Positions 47,419-58,104 are shown, counted from the stretch's first letter. The stretch is DNA of 64,000 nucleotides from Methanobrevibacter sp. (GCF_017427765.1 NZ_JAFRSC010000019.1:1-64000), one strand, 5' to 3'. Made by a program: numbers and translations. The notes: generated by a model not told the origin, from the letters alone.

Positions 47419-48615
47419 TTATTTGTTCATGAGCATTTCTCTTAAAGTATCAATGTCTGCATCTACCTGAGTTGGTTGGGTACAAGCATCAATAGCAGTA
47501 TTAGGATCTTTAAGCAAGTGTCCGGTAACCACACAGGTTATTGTTTCACCTTTATCGACAACCCCTTCATCAACAAGTTTTTTAAGACCTGCAATTGAGG
47601 CCGCTGAAGCCGGTTCGACACCAATACCTTCAGTTCTTGCGAGTAACTTCTGAGCGTCAAGAATTTCCTCATCAGTTACAGTTTCTGAATATCCGTTTGA
47701 ATCATAAATAGCATTTAATGCTTTTATATCACTTACAGGAGCACCAATACGGATAGCAGTAGCAATGGTTTCCGGATTTTCAACAGGAACTACTCTTTTA
47801 TCCCCTTTCTTAAATGCATTAGTAACAGGACATGCTCCTTCAGCCTGAATACCAGTCATCATCGGTAAATCCTTAATAAAACCAGCATCATAGAACTCTT
47901 TAACACCTTTCCAAATAGCAGATATATTTCCTGCATTTCCGACAGGCAAGATAATTCTGTCAGGTGCCTGCCAGCCCAAATCACGAACAATCTCATAACC
48001 TATGGTTTTTTGACCTTCCAATCTGTAAGGATTAATTGAATTTAATAAATAAAGATGTTTTTCTAAAGCAAGAGCAGTCATTGCCTCTAAAGCTTCATCA
48101 AAGTTTCCGTTGATTGACATGACTTCAGCACCATGAAACATTGCCTGAGCCAATTTTCCTAAAGCCACTTTTCCGGAAGGTAAAAATACAATACAACGTA
48201 ATCCTGCACGTGCCGCATAAGCAGATAATGACGCAGAAGTATTACCAGTAGAAGCACAACCTACTGTGTGAACTCCCAATTCCATCGCTTTAGTCATTCC
48301 AACAGTCATTCCCCTATCCTTAAAACTGCCAGTCGGATTGGAACCTTCCACTTTAACATATAAATTAACTCCAAGCTCTTCGCCTAATTTATCGCATTTG
48401 CAAAATGGAGTTCCACCTTCATCAAGGGAAACAATTTTACTTTCATCAACTGGAATGCATTCTTTGAATTTCCATAAATTATCTTTTCTACCATCAAATA
48501 TATCTTTAGAAACATCAATTTCGTTAACGAGTTCAAGTACAGAACCACACTTTTCACAAGTGTAAATCACTTCATCGTCATCGTATTCTTGTCCACATGA
48601 AACACATCTTATCAT
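47419..48615 (-). CDS. thrC: Threonine synthase
   Basis: 398 residues. A PLP enzyme converting O-phosphohomoserine to threonine. N-terminal CVSCGQEY...CEKCG is a zinc-ribbon-like extension common in archaeal ThrC. EGSNPTGSFKDRGM holds the PLP Lys, and GCASTGNTSASLSAYAARAG and LPVGNAGNISA bind phosphate. Monocistronic. Confidence 0.93.
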   Translation of the reverse strand: MIRCVSCGQEYDDDEVIYTCEKCGSVLELVNEIDVSKDIFDGRKDNLWKFKECIPVDESKIVSLDEGGTPFCKCDKLGEELGVNLYVKVEGSNPTGSFKDRGMTVGMTKAMELGVHTVGCASTGNTSASLSAYAARAGLRCIVFLPSGKVALGKLAQAMFHGAEVMSINGNFDEALEAMTALALEKHLYLLNSINPYRLEGQKTIGYEIVRDLGWQAPDRIILPVGNAGNISAIWKGVKEFYDAGFIKDLPMMTGIQAEGACPVTNAFKKGDKRVVPVENPETIATAIRIGAPVSDIKALNAIYDSNGYSETVTDEEILDAQKLLARTEGIGVEPASAASIAGLKKLVDEGVVDKGETITCVVTGHLLKDPNTAIDACTQPTQVDADIDTLREMLMNK

Positions 48616-48656
48616 AAAATCACACTAATATTTTTCAAATTGTTAATATATAAAGA

Positions 48657-49274
48657 TTAACTTAAAATCGAAAGTACAAATTTGGCTATTGGAATTGTCA
48701 GATAGACCTCAACAAATCCAGCGATAACCATCAATATTGAAGCTATTATAAATAGAATAATTGCCTGTTTTAATTTATCGAAACTCTCCTCAAATGAACC
48801 GGACAAACATTTTAAAATAGATTCTTCATCCTGATTCCATAATGCCCTTAAAAATTTATAAACAAAGTTAAATAAAACAAATCCTCCGGCACAAGCTAAA
48901 ATGCATGATGGAAACTCAAAAATTGCATGAGGAATGATTAAAAGCAAAGTATACAGGAGGTTATTCGAACATGCCACATAATAGCCTGCAAAAAATCCGT
49001 TGAATGCCAATAGAAAAGCTGAAAAGCAAAATGTAATGCCATATATAAACATCTGAAATATAATTTTAATATTATTAAAAAATATATCTCCAAATTTAAG
49101 TTGAATAACACCTGATTGAACCTTATTGGTTAAATCTTCCACATGAGGATTAAAAAAACCATATAACTGAGGTTGTAAAATGTAGCCTAAAATTAATGAA
49201 ATGAAAAATATAGCTATTGAACAAATAATAGCTATCTTATTTTCACTGAAAGCCGATTTAATTTCTTCAAACAT
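48657..49274 (-). CDS. SpoIIM / DUF95 family membrane protein
   Basis: 205 residues with five to six hydrophobic helices. FAGYYVACSNN and IPHAIFEFPSCILACAGGF are typical of SpoIIM-type proteins, which in archaea have no sporulation role and no known function. Its start codon overlaps the end of trpS by one base. Confidence 0.8.
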   Translation of the reverse strand: MFEEIKSAFSENKIAIICSIAIFFISLILGYILQPQLYGFFNPHVEDLTNKVQSGVIQLKFGDIFFNNIKIIFQMFIYGITFCFSAFLLAFNGFFAGYYVACSNNLLYTLLLIIPHAIFEFPSCILACAGGFVLFNFVYKFLRALWNQDEESILKCLSGSFEESFDKLKQAIILFIIASILMVIAGFVEVYLTIPIAKFVLSILS

Positions 49275-50371
49275 TATATCAATGTTTCTGCAATTTCACG
49301 AGCTTCAATCTGTTTGTCTTTTAAATCTTCAAAGAACTCCTGCATTAACTCAGCGGTTCTAACCTTACAGTCTCCACAGCGTAAAGTTCCGTTTAAACAG
49401 TCAGTTCTGATTTGTTTGAGTTCTTCATCATCATCAATTAAGTGATAAAGCAGCATTTCATAAATTACGCATTTATCTACTTCTCCACCTAATTCCTTTT
49501 GCTCTTTTAGAGTTTCTCTTCCACCTGTTTTTGCAGTTTTAACTTTTTTGGCTGCTTCTTTTGGATCATCATTGAGATAAATTGCAGTTGAAGGTTTTGA
49601 ACTGCTCATTTTATCACCAGTCAATCCTGTTAAAAATCTGTGATATGTTGAAGCAGGAGTTAAAAACCCTAAATCTTCATGAAGCTTTTGAGCAATATCT
49701 CTAGTTAATCTGATATGTGGGTCCTGATCAATACCTACCGGTACAACAACCTTTTTAGGACCTCCAAATTCCTCAATCTGTGGAAGCAAAATATCTGCAA
49801 CCTGAACTAATGGAGCCTGAATATGAGCTATATTAGTTGAAGGTGTAAAACCATAAATTGCCTTTAACTGATTGAAATTGGTTTTGCTGGATGCCTTAAA
49901 TGCCAAATCCTGCAATAATTTATTTTGGGATTGAAGATACACATTGACATTGTCTTTTTCAAGGTCAAGTCCCAGTGCAATCCAGTTTGTTAGATATTCC
50001 TCAACAGCAATTTGACGGCCTTTTTCAAAGCTCATTCCACGTGCGGCATAGGATTCCAAATCAGCAATCGGCAGAGATAGCATTGCACCCTTCTGTTGAT
50101 ACCATATTAGCTGGTCAACGACCATCTTATGACCAATATGCATCTGGCCACTTGGCATCATCCCAGTCACGACTGCAAAATCTTTATTTTGGTTGATTAA
50201 ATTATTAATCTCTTTAAATTCCCTGTGACCGAAAATTACTCCTCTCTGCATTAGTCTTTGAGGATTTTTTATCTCATCAATTATATCTGAAACTTTACCA
50301 ATTCCAAACTGATTAACCAATTTATCATAATCCAGGCTAAATGATGCCCATGGATCGATTAACTTTTCCAC
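49274..50371 (-). CDS. trpS: Tryptophanyl-tRNA synthetase
   Basis: 365 residues from GTG 50371 (MEKLIDPWASFSLDYDKL), chosen because GAAGGTGAAAAT stands just before it; an in-frame TTG at 50404 would engulf the RBS. HIGH in GQMHIGHKMVV and KMSSSKPS are the class I signatures. TGMMPSGQ and PVGIDQDPHIRLTRDIA match archaeal/eukaryotic TrpRS. It charges tRNA-Trp. Confidence 0.93.
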   Translation of the reverse strand: MEKLIDPWASFSLDYDKLVNQFGIGKVSDIIDEIKNPQRLMQRGVIFGHREFKEINNLINQNKDFAVVTGMMPSGQMHIGHKMVVDQLIWYQQKGAMLSLPIADLESYAARGMSFEKGRQIAVEEYLTNWIALGLDLEKDNVNVYLQSQNKLLQDLAFKASSKTNFNQLKAIYGFTPSTNIAHIQAPLVQVADILLPQIEEFGGPKKVVVPVGIDQDPHIRLTRDIAQKLHEDLGFLTPASTYHRFLTGLTGDKMSSSKPSTAIYLNDDPKEAAKKVKTAKTGGRETLKEQKELGGEVDKCVIYEMLLYHLIDDDEELKQIRTDCLNGTLRCGDCKVRTAELMQEFFEDLKDKQIEAREIAETLI

Positions 50372-50469
50372 ATTTTCACCTTCAAATACATTATATTCAA
50401 TCAATAATTAATAATTATAACATTAAATAAAAAATCATGTTAAAATATAATAGACTTCTTTAATTAAAA

Positions 50470-50985
50470 TCAAGGCCTTGTCCATTCGATATTATAGTAG
50501 GTTATGTCAAAATCATCATCAACAATAGCCAAAAGGAGCTTTTTGTTGACTCCATGTGAAACTCTGACATAACTTGCAAAATCAAGTGCATTAATCTCAT
50601 AATTTTCAAAAATGATTTTAACTAAATAATCTGAATGCCCTTGACCAGGAGATCGGCCTCTATCATATAATCTAAATTCAGAGCCATATTTAAATCCTGT
50701 TTTTATAACATATCCACGGTCTTTTAAATCGCGGTAAACAATATATTTTGCATAGTTATTCTGTTCTTTTAAAATATCAATCAGATATCCAATGCTGCAT
50801 TCGATATCATCTTCATAAATGTCCAAACGTCCTTTCTCCAATAGATAACACGCCTCAATTAAAGAAAGATTCAGACAATCAGCTTCAATTTTACCGAACT
50901 TACTTTTCTCATGTAGAGCGATTGGTCTTTTACTGCCTTCTTCAATTTTGATAGACACTATTTCATTAGATAAGTTACCACGCAT
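50470..50985 (-). CDS. endA: tRNA-splicing endonuclease (homotetramer type)
   Basis: 171 residues. It excises archaeal tRNA introns at bulge-helix-bulge motifs. GFKYGSEFRLYDRG holds the catalytic Tyr, YVRVSHGVNKKLLLAIVD the catalytic His and Lys. Size fits the short homotetrameric enzyme of euryarchaea. ACGGTGTTTTA precedes the ATG. Confidence 0.94.
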   Translation of the reverse strand: MRGNLSNEIVSIKIEEGSKRPIALHEKSKFGKIEADCLNLSLIEACYLLEKGRLDIYEDDIECSIGYLIDILKEQNNYAKYIVYRDLKDRGYVIKTGFKYGSEFRLYDRGRSPGQGHSDYLVKIIFENYEINALDFASYVRVSHGVNKKLLLAIVDDDFDITYYNIEWTRP

Positions 50986-51121
50986 TAAAACACCGTAAAA
51001 AGAAATACATTATATTTAATGCTATTAATTTTGAAATAAATATTATATAAATATATTTATAAAAAAAGAAAAAATTGGAGTGTTGAAACACACTCAATTC
51101 TAATAAGAATATTTCAAAGCA

Positions 51122-51832
51122 TTAAATCCTAATAAATATATTATTAGCCATTTCTGCTGAAATATTTAGATCTTCATTTTCAATATTGACCAGATAATGA
51201 GTTCCTACTCGATTTTCATTGAATTCATAGCTTAAGTGTTGGCCAACTTTAATATTTCTTTCTGCAATTTCATCCAAAAGTTCCGAACTTCCCCTTATAA
51301 ATGAGATAGTTCCTTCAGCATTGGAAGTTAATTCAGATATTGACAATAAGTTGAATTTTCTGTTTACCACATGGTCAAAATCTTTTAGAGAATAACATTC
51401 ATTGCAGCTTTCAAAATCGAAATTACATGCAGGAATTATATTTTCATCAGGACATAAATCAGGATTGTGCAGCATATTACATAATGCCCTTTCAGCTTCA
51501 TCAGATAAAGTATGTTCCATCTCACATGCCTGATCATGAATATTTTCCTCTTTGATTTTTAAAACATCATTTAAGAATTTTTCTAAAATCCTATGCTTTC
51601 TGGTAATTTTTTGAGCTATCTGCATTCCTTCATCTGTTAAAGTAGCTCCCTTATATGGAGTATAATCAATATATCCTAAATTTTCTAATTTTTTAAGCAT
51701 TTGAGTTACACTTCCAGGAGCGATGCCTAACTCTTTTGAAAGCATTGTTGTGGAAACCTGTTCTCCATTACTTCCATTACGATAGAGAACTTCTAAATAT
51801 TCCTCAATATTTTCACTTATCTTCTCAGCCAT
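51122..51832 (-). CDS. DtxR/MntR-family metal-dependent repressor
   Basis: 236 residues. Winged helix about residues 1-65 (EEYLEVLYRNGSNGEQVSTTMLSKELGI), metal/dimer domain about 70-145 with DQACEMEHTLSDEAERALC, Cys-containing loop NECYSLKDF, and an SH3/FeoA-like C-terminal domain. Senses Fe2+ or Mn2+ and represses uptake genes. CTTATTAATAAGGTGAGTTTTC precedes the ATG. A palindrome like a DtxR box lies in its promoter, suggesting autoregulation. Confidence 0.9.
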   Translation of the reverse strand: MAEKISENIEEYLEVLYRNGSNGEQVSTTMLSKELGIAPGSVTQMLKKLENLGYIDYTPYKGATLTDEGMQIAQKITRKHRILEKFLNDVLKIKEENIHDQACEMEHTLSDEAERALCNMLHNPDLCPDENIIPACNFDFESCNECYSLKDFDHVVNRKFNLLSISELTSNAEGTISFIRGSSELLDEIAERNIKVGQHLSYEFNENRVGTHYLVNIENEDLNISAEMANNIFIRI

Positions 51833-51892
51833 GAAAACTCACCTTATTAATAAATTATCAAGTAAATATTTATAGTTAAGAGTATAAAAAAG

Positions 51893-51908
51893 TTTTGGTA
51901 TGCCTAAA
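51893..51908. promoter_or_regulatory. DtxR-like box in the regulator's own promoter
   Basis: TTTTGGTATGCCTAAA, nearly palindromic, next to a TATA-like TTTTTATACT (minus strand, 51881-51890). Matches the perfect palindrome at 37979-37994 in 13 of 16 bases. Confidence 0.5.
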
Positions 51909-52011
51909 AATTTAAGTGAAAATTTTATTAAAAAAATAAGTTTGTTATTATTTAATTTGTATTTAATGAATATTTAAATGTTTTCTAAAAAAAAGAAAAA
52001 AGAAAAGTTAA

Positions 52012-55000
52012 TTAGAATGAAATACCTGAATAAATTCCGTGAAGTGTGAAGGAATTTGTATTCCAATTAACTATATTTCCAAATGAATTTCTAGTACTTG
52101 TAGCATCTACAACATACCATTGTCCATCAACTAACACCTGAGCCCAAACGTGACCGTAAGTACTTCCGCTTGAGAATCTGCAAGTTCCGTGAACATATCT
52201 AGCTGCAATACCTGCAGTTCTGTACATGGAAACTAACAGATGAGCTTGGTCTACACAGTTACCTGTTTTTGATGATAAAGTTCCAGCAGCACCATATTTG
52301 GTATTATAATAGAAACTGTATGAAACAGCATCTCTAACATAATTATAAATTGCTCTTGCTTTTTCTAAAGTAGTAGATAAACCAGAAGTTATTGAATTTA
52401 CTGTAGACTTAATGTTACTGTTGTCAATAGGACAATTAGTAGAAGCTTTTAAGTAAGCAGATGTATCGGATTCTGTATTTTTCTGATTTAAACCGGAACC
52501 TGAACCTGTTGTAATAGCAGTACTTCCACTACTACTTGATCCATAAGTAACTACAACATAATTAGGTAAATCTCCATTGGTATTATAGTACGCTAAAATA
52601 CGTGAGAAAGAATCCACCAATTCGGAATAAATTATTTTTCCTACTGCAGATGAAGCATAGTTAGGAGCCAATTTATTGGTACTGATGAATTTTGCCACAT
52701 TATTTGCAACAGTTATGTAATTTTCTTTAGTTAACTGTTGGGAACTAATTGTATCACCACTAGGTGATTCTGGAGCGCTGACACCACTGATATAAGCAAT
52801 ATCATTACTGTTTGAGTTACCGATTTGATAAATAGCCTGACTCATCAAATACAAGAATTCAGGCAATTTGAATGTGATGCCTGCTGCTGTAACAGTATTT
52901 GGGAGTTGATTATTATTTGAATAATATGTTTTCAAATTAGTAGCTCCAGTTAAAATATCCTTAATGGAAATTGTTTTAACTGTAGATGTGTCAGGAGTTA
53001 TTGTAGTTTCAGATTTGGTAATTTTACTTATAGATACAGTATTAGGTAATGCGTTATTAGACTTATAGTAAGCTAAAATTCTAGAAAATGCATCAACCAA
53101 GTTTTCATATTTAATATTTCCTAAAGTTGAAGTCGCATAATTAGGAGCCTGTTTATTAGATGAAATAAATGAAGCAACCCTAGTCGCTACATCAACATAA
53201 TCAGCCTTATTTAAATTACCTTCAGATTCTCCAGAAGAACTTGAAGCCGCACTTGCAGATAATACTGAAACTGCAGAAGTCTTACCAGAAGCAAGATTCT
53301 CAATAGATTTTGCCATCATATATAAGAATTGGGAAGTGGAATAAGTTACGCCACCAATACTTACACTGGACGGTACAGCACCGCTTGATGAAATAGTATT
53401 TTTCAAAGTGGTTGCTGCAGTCAAAATATTTGCAAGAGTTACTGATGATCCAGTAGTTGAACTGGAACTGGAAGAACTGGAACTGGATGAACTAGAAGAC
53501 GGATTGACTTTACCAGTTAATGAGTTAAAATTAACTAAGTTAGTTAAACCCCATCTGAATATAATTACTCCAGTTGCTTTAGAATTGACAGCAGTTTGAG
53601 CGTCATTAGTTATTTCACTTGAAGACAATTTTACTACATTATCATCTGAAGCATATCCTTGTAAACCAGCCCAGATTTGAGCTCCTTTAGAATTATCAAC
53701 AAACCATTTTGTTACAGTACCAATCCAGGATGTAGTCTTTTTATAATTTCCCTTATATATCATAGGGACAACAACGTCCATATACTGACTGATTGCTGAT
53801 AAGTCCTGACCGTAATAATAAATATTACTTGTAGTTTCAGGCATGACTGCACATGAAACAATGAGCTTGGAATTTAAAGCGTGAAGAGATTCACTGGCTA
53901 ATTTTGCAAATTGAGAGATTGCTTGAGTACCTCCTGAAGTTTTATAAGCTGTACCCGGATATCTCATATAATCAAAGTGAATACCTGCAACACCTTTAAG
54001 TGCAGCGTATGTTTTTGCTTCGGATATTACTTCATTGAAGTATGCTGTATTTGCAGCTCCGTTTTTAACAGGATTAATCCAGTTACCATCATAGAAAGTC
54101 TGCATCCAAATATGAACTCTCATTCCGTAAGTATTAGCAGAAGCAATCCATGATTCAACAGCAGATTTACCCCATTTAGTAATTGCATAATAGTTTAAAA
54201 ATATATCTGAAGTTCCTTGAGCAGCTAAACCAGTTAAAGAAACACTTTTCATGTCTCCACCGAAAAGCCAATATCCATATCCTCCTAATGTAGTTTTCTT
54301 GGAAATGGTTATGGATTTAGTTAAACTGCTAGGCTCATAATTATCGCCTGTAGCTTCATATTTAAATACTGCAGAGTAATCTCCAGCACCTAAATTTAGA
54401 TTAAATGTTGCATAACCATTTGCAGAAGTGGTTGCAGAATATGTTTTTGAATTAATTGTTAACTTAACGGTCTTACCGGATAATCCTTTATTATTTGAAT
54501 CTTTCAATAGAACTTTCAAAGTTTGTGACCCTTCATTAAGTGTACCGCTACTCCAGACTATAGAAGTTTTTGTTTTATCTTTAACTGTTATAGTTGAAGA
54601 TCCGGTTTTTGCATTGACTTTAGAGTCACCGTTGAATTTATAAGCAATAGTATATTGACCAGCGGCTAAACCAATCGGCAAAGAAGCAATACCCTTACTG
54701 TCAGTAGTTCCAGTATAAGACTTGCTACCTACAGTAAAAATAACAGTTTTCTTTTCTAAAGGAACACTGCCTGATGTTAAAGCGACTTTAAACACAGAGT
54801 CTGCACCATCACCAAAGATAGTGGAACTTTTTACTGTGAATGTAGGAGTCTTAGAAGGAATTATATAAACTTTATTTGATGCACTTGATGCCTTATAGAA
54901 ACTGTTTCCATCAAATGCGTATTTTACAGTGTATACCCCATTATTTAAAGTAGGTAACTTAAGTGAAGCAACACCGTTACTATCAGTTTTTGATGTATAA

Positions 55001-56034
55001 GTTTTACCATTGATTGTAAATTTGATAGTTTTTCCAGAACCTGGTGCATAGCCTAATCCATTAAGTAAAGTAACTTTAATAGTTTTACTTTCACTATTAA
55101 GGAAAGTGTATGAAGTAGTAGTTAATTTAGAAGTAGTAGATCTGACCACTTTAACAGTGTTGGTTAAAGTCAAACCGTCTGTGTTATAAGAAATCATCTT
55201 ATAGCTACCAACACCAAGACTTGTCATTGAAAGACTGGCTACACCATTACTATTAGTTTTTGCAGTATAAGTTTTACCATTAATCCTAAACTTAATATTT
55301 TTGTTAGCTAAAGCTTTACCGTCACTTTTTAAGAATTTTGCGGTAAATTTCTTTCCATCAGTATATACCTTAGTAACATCATTTGCCTGAATAGTTGTCA
55401 ATACCTTACATGAAGTAGTTAATCTATAGTTTGTAACTGTATTTAAAGCAGTGATCTGATAAGTTCCAGGTTTAAGATTAATTGCTAAAGAAGCCACTCC
55501 GTTTGCATTAGTTTTGATTGTATAAGTTTTGCCGACTACAGTTACTTTTACATTTGTATTTTTCAATAGATTTCCTTTTAAATCGGTAAATGTAGCGCTA
55601 TATTGAGTGCTTCCTTTATAATATTTAGTAATATCTTTTGCTTTGATGGTATCTGAAAGTTTTACAGTAGAAGAAACATCACTGGCTGCACCATAGACTT
55701 CAACATCTGAACCTGCAGCTAAACCAGTAACCCCATTTGCACCATCAATCGAATTCATCGTGTTAGTTGATAAAGTATTTGAATTTTCAGATTCTAAAAC
55801 TTCTTCACTTGATAGAGAAACTTTAGATGAATCATTATCAACACTTGAATAACTATATACAGAACTTTCTGATGAATCAGCAGTTTTCTCTAATGGGACT
55901 GAAACATCTGATGTATCATCTACTAAGCTAGTAGTATATGAATCTGTAACATTTACTTCACTTGCTGAAATAGCACTAACTGAAAAAATTACGATAAGCG
56001 CTAAAAAAACAGTGAGTAATAATTGTTTGTTCAA
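52012..56034 (-). CDS. Secreted wall enzyme: Ig-like repeats, glycosidase-like barrel, pseudomurein-binding repeats, C71/transglutaminase peptidase
   Basis: 1340 residues from TTG 56034, GGAGGT upstream. Signal peptide 1-26 (LLLTVFLALIVIFSVSAISA). Ser/Thr-rich linker, then five Ig-like repeats (about 120-580) each with a (G/S)K(T/S)Y(T/S) strand and (A/S)NG(V/Y)A. Residues about 582-838 are a TIM-barrel glycosidase-like domain (GHL10/DUF187-like: GIHFDYMRYPG, VVVPMIY). A poly-Ser linker near 850 leads to four pseudomurein-binding-type repeats (ILTAATTLK...QFLYMMAKSI; VDAFSRILAYYKSN...). The last 150 residues are transglutaminase-like with GNCVDQAH (Cys near 1259), YGHVWAQV (His) and VVDATS (Asp), as in pseudomurein endoisopeptidases of family C71. 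Likely a wall-remodelling autolysin outside the cell. Confidence 0.85.
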   Translation of the reverse strand: MNKQLLLTVFLALIVIFSVSAISASEVNVTDSYTTSLVDDTSDVSVPLEKTADSSESSVYSYSSVDNDSSKVSLSSEEVLESENSNTLSTNTMNSIDGANGVTGLAAGSDVEVYGAASDVSSTVKLSDTIKAKDITKYYKGSTQYSATFTDLKGNLLKNTNVKVTVVGKTYTIKTNANGVASLAINLKPGTYQITALNTVTNYRLTTSCKVLTTIQANDVTKVYTDGKKFTAKFLKSDGKALANKNIKFRINGKTYTAKTNSNGVASLSMTSLGVGSYKMISYNTDGLTLTNTVKVVRSTTSKLTTTSYTFLNSESKTIKVTLLNGLGYAPGSGKTIKFTINGKTYTSKTDSNGVASLKLPTLNNGVYTVKYAFDGNSFYKASSASNKVYIIPSKTPTFTVKSSTIFGDGADSVFKVALTSGSVPLEKKTVIFTVGSKSYTGTTDSKGIASLPIGLAAGQYTIAYKFNGDSKVNAKTGSSTITVKDKTKTSIVWSSGTLNEGSQTLKVLLKDSNNKGLSGKTVKLTINSKTYSATTSANGYATFNLNLGAGDYSAVFKYEATGDNYEPSSLTKSITISKKTTLGGYGYWLFGGDMKSVSLTGLAAQGTSDIFLNYYAITKWGKSAVESWIASANTYGMRVHIWMQTFYDGNWINPVKNGAANTAYFNEVISEAKTYAALKGVAGIHFDYMRYPGTAYKTSGGTQAISQFAKLASESLHALNSKLIVSCAVMPETTSNIYYYGQDLSAISQYMDVVVPMIYKGNYKKTTSWIGTVTKWFVDNSKGAQIWAGLQGYASDDNVVKLSSSEITNDAQTAVNSKATGVIIFRWGLTNLVNFNSLTGKVNPSSSSSSSSSSSSSSTTGSSVTLANILTAATTLKNTISSSGAVPSSVSIGGVTYSTSQFLYMMAKSIENLASGKTSAVSVLSASAASSSSGESEGNLNKADYVDVATRVASFISSNKQAPNYATSTLGNIKYENLVDAFSRILAYYKSNNALPNTVSISKITKSETTITPDTSTVKTISIKDILTGATNLKTYYSNNNQLPNTVTAAGITFKLPEFLYLMSQAIYQIGNSNSNDIAYISGVSAPESPSGDTISSQQLTKENYITVANNVAKFISTNKLAPNYASSAVGKIIYSELVDSFSRILAYYNTNGDLPNYVVVTYGSSSSGSTAITTGSGSGLNQKNTESDTSAYLKASTNCPIDNSNIKSTVNSITSGLSTTLEKARAIYNYVRDAVSYSFYYNTKYGAAGTLSSKTGNCVDQAHLLVSMYRTAGIAARYVHGTCRFSSGSTYGHVWAQVLVDGQWYVVDATSTRNSFGNIVNWNTNSFTLHGIYSGISF

Positions 56035-56070
56035 AATATTTTACCTCCATAACAATTTTTTCAAACATCC

Positions 56071-56130
56071 GCGAGTTAACATTCTCGCTTCAACAATATT
56101 TATTACAAATATGTTATATAAACCTTTTTA
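56071..56130 (-). promoter_or_regulatory. Promoter and leader hairpin of the wall enzyme gene
   Basis: Minus-strand AAAAAGGTTTATATAAC (about 56113-56130) is a good BRE plus TATA box. The predicted leader of about 60 bases carries a hairpin with GCGAG/CTCGC arms (56071-56088), the most GC-rich spot in the gap. The rest of the 420-base gap up to 56454 shows nothing further. Confidence 0.5.
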
Positions 56131-56454
56131 TTTCAAAAAAAGCATTATACTCATTTAATTTTTAAAAATAAAGCTAAAACTTAATGAAAATAAAGAATTA
56201 AGTAACATTATACTTGAATATAGTTCTAAAAGGATTAAATTATATGAATTTATTTTTAAAGTAACTTGACTATACTAAAATGTAAACAATAATGTTAGTA
56301 CTTATCATATAAAATAACATATAATTTAAAACTATTTAAACAAAAAACATAGATTAAAGATTAGTTAGAATAAAAAACAACAAGTTTAATCGAGTATAAA
56401 GAAAAATAAGCAATTATAATAAAAAAAGAAAAAGATGTAAAAAATTTTAAAAAT

Positions 56455-58104
56455 TTACATCATTGGAGGCATTCCACCCATTCCGCCTGCACCAGGCATT
56501 GGTGGCATACCGCTTGCATCATTACCTGACTCATCAGGTCCGGTTGAATTCAATGCATTTCTTGCAGCTATCATATCATCAATACGTAAAATCATTTCAC
56601 AAGCTTCACCAGCTGATTGAAGTGCTTGGATTTTAACTCTTACAGGTTCAATAACTCCAGCTTCTTTCATATCAACTACTTCACCAGTAAAGACGTTTAT
56701 ACCGATGAATTTTGATTCTTCATGAGCTGCTTTTAAATCAGCAATTAAGTTAATGGTATCTAAACCTGCATTTTCAATTAATGTTCTTGGAATAACTTCT
56801 AAAGCTTCAGCATATTTTAAAATAGCTAACTGTTCTCTTCCACTTACAGATTCACCATATTCTCTTAATTGTTTTACTAAATCAATTTCACAAGCTCCTC
56901 CACCGATTAAAACTTTTCCTTCTTTAATAGTGGATGCAACTACACCTAAAGCATCATCAATAGCTCTGGAAATTTGTTCGGTTACATAACGGGTACTTCC
57001 CCTTAAAACAATGGAAGATGCTTTTGGATTTTCACATTCTTCAATGAAAGTCAATTCATGATCAAATAATTTGTCAAGATATACACGGCCGGCAGTACCT
57101 AATTTATCTTCGGATAAATCTTCAATGTCAGTTACAAGTTTTGCACCTGTAGCTTTGGAAATTCTTTCCATATCAGATTTTTTAACCCTTTTGTAAGCCA
57201 TGATTCCTGCTTTTTTTAAGTAGTGTTCTGCCATGTCATCAATACCTTTTTGACAGAAGATTACATTAGCACCGCAATCAAGCACTTTCTCAACTAAATC
57301 CTTAATCATTTGTTCTTCTTGCATTAAGAAAGCTTCAAATTGGTCAGGACTTGTAATATCTATTTTAGCATCAGTGTTGATACTTTTCAATTCAATAGGA
57401 TATTTAACAATAGCAATTTTTGCATTTTCTACTTCTTTAGGCATGCTTTTAGATAAAGGAGCCTTATCGATAACAATACCTTCAGCTAAAAATGAATCTT
57501 CTACAGAACCGCCTGAAACTCTTTGAATATTAATGTTGTCGATTTCAGATTCACCATCTTCTTCAATTCTTAAAGCAGCTTCAACAACCAAATCAGCTAA
57601 ATGTTCTTTTGCATAATCTGAACCTTTACCACTCATAGCAGTAATTGCAACTTTTTTAAGGGTGTCTTCATCATCTGCATCGATAGCAATATCATCTAAA
57701 AGTTCAATAGCTTTTGATGTTGCATTTCTGAATCCTTTTACAACAACGGAAGTTGCAATTCCGTCATCCAATAATTCTTCAGCCTTATTTAATAATTCAC
57801 CTGCAATCACAACAACAGAAGTAGTTCCGTCTCCAACAATATCTTCTTGTTTTTTAGCAGTTTCAACAAGCATTCTAGCTGCAGGTTGGTTAATTTCCAT
57901 TTCTCTCATAATAGTTGCACCATCATTTGTGACAGTGACATCACCTAATGAGTTAACTAACATTTTGTCCATACCTTTAGGACCTAAAGTAGTTCTTACT
58001 ATACCTGCTAATACTTTAGCAGCTGTGATATTCATTCTTAAAGCATCTCTTTTTGAATATCTTTCAGTCCCTTCAGGGAGGATAAATATTGGTTGATTTG
58101 CCAT
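56455..58104 (-). CDS. thsA: Thermosome subunit (group II chaperonin)
   Basis: 549 residues. Equatorial-domain motifs [23 protein letters not shown] and [10 protein letters not shown] bind and hydrolyse ATP. The chain ends in a Gly/Met/Pro-rich tail ([12 protein letters not shown]) projecting into the cavity. Forms double rings that fold proteins delivered by prefoldin. AAAGGTGATTATGAA precedes the ATG. Single gene with its own TATA. Confidence 0.97.
   Translation of the reverse strand: MANQPIFILPEGTERYSKRDALRMNITAAKVLAGIVRTTLGPKGMDKMLVNSLGDVTVTNDGATIMREMEINQPAARMLVETAKKQEDIVGDGTTSVVVIAGELLNKAEELLDDGIATSVVVKGFRNATSKAIELLDDIAIDADDEDTLKKVAITAMSGKGSDYAKEHLADLVVEAALRIEEDGESEIDNINIQRVSGGSVEDSFLAEGIVIDKAPLSKSMPKEVENAKIAIVKYPIELKSINTDAKIDITSPDQFEAFLMQEEQMIKDLVEKVLDCGANVIFCQKGIDDMAEHYLKKAGIMAYKRVKKSDMERISKATGAKLVTDIEDLSEDKLGTAGRVYLDKLFDHELTFIEECENPKASSIVLRGSTRYVTEQISRAIDDALGVVASTIKEGKVLIGGGACEIDLVKQLREYGESVSGREQLAILKYAEALEVIPRTLIENAGLDTINLIADLKAAHEESKFIGINVFTGEVVDMKEAGVIEPVRVKIQALQSAGEACEMILRIDDMIAARNALNSTGPDESGNDASGMPPMPGAGGMGGMPPMM

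Noticed and set aside
53455-53510. Poly-Ser run as a sequencing or assembly artefact
   Set aside because: Codons vary (AGT, AGC, TCA, TCC on the coding strand) and the frame continues on both sides; it is a normal linker between domains.
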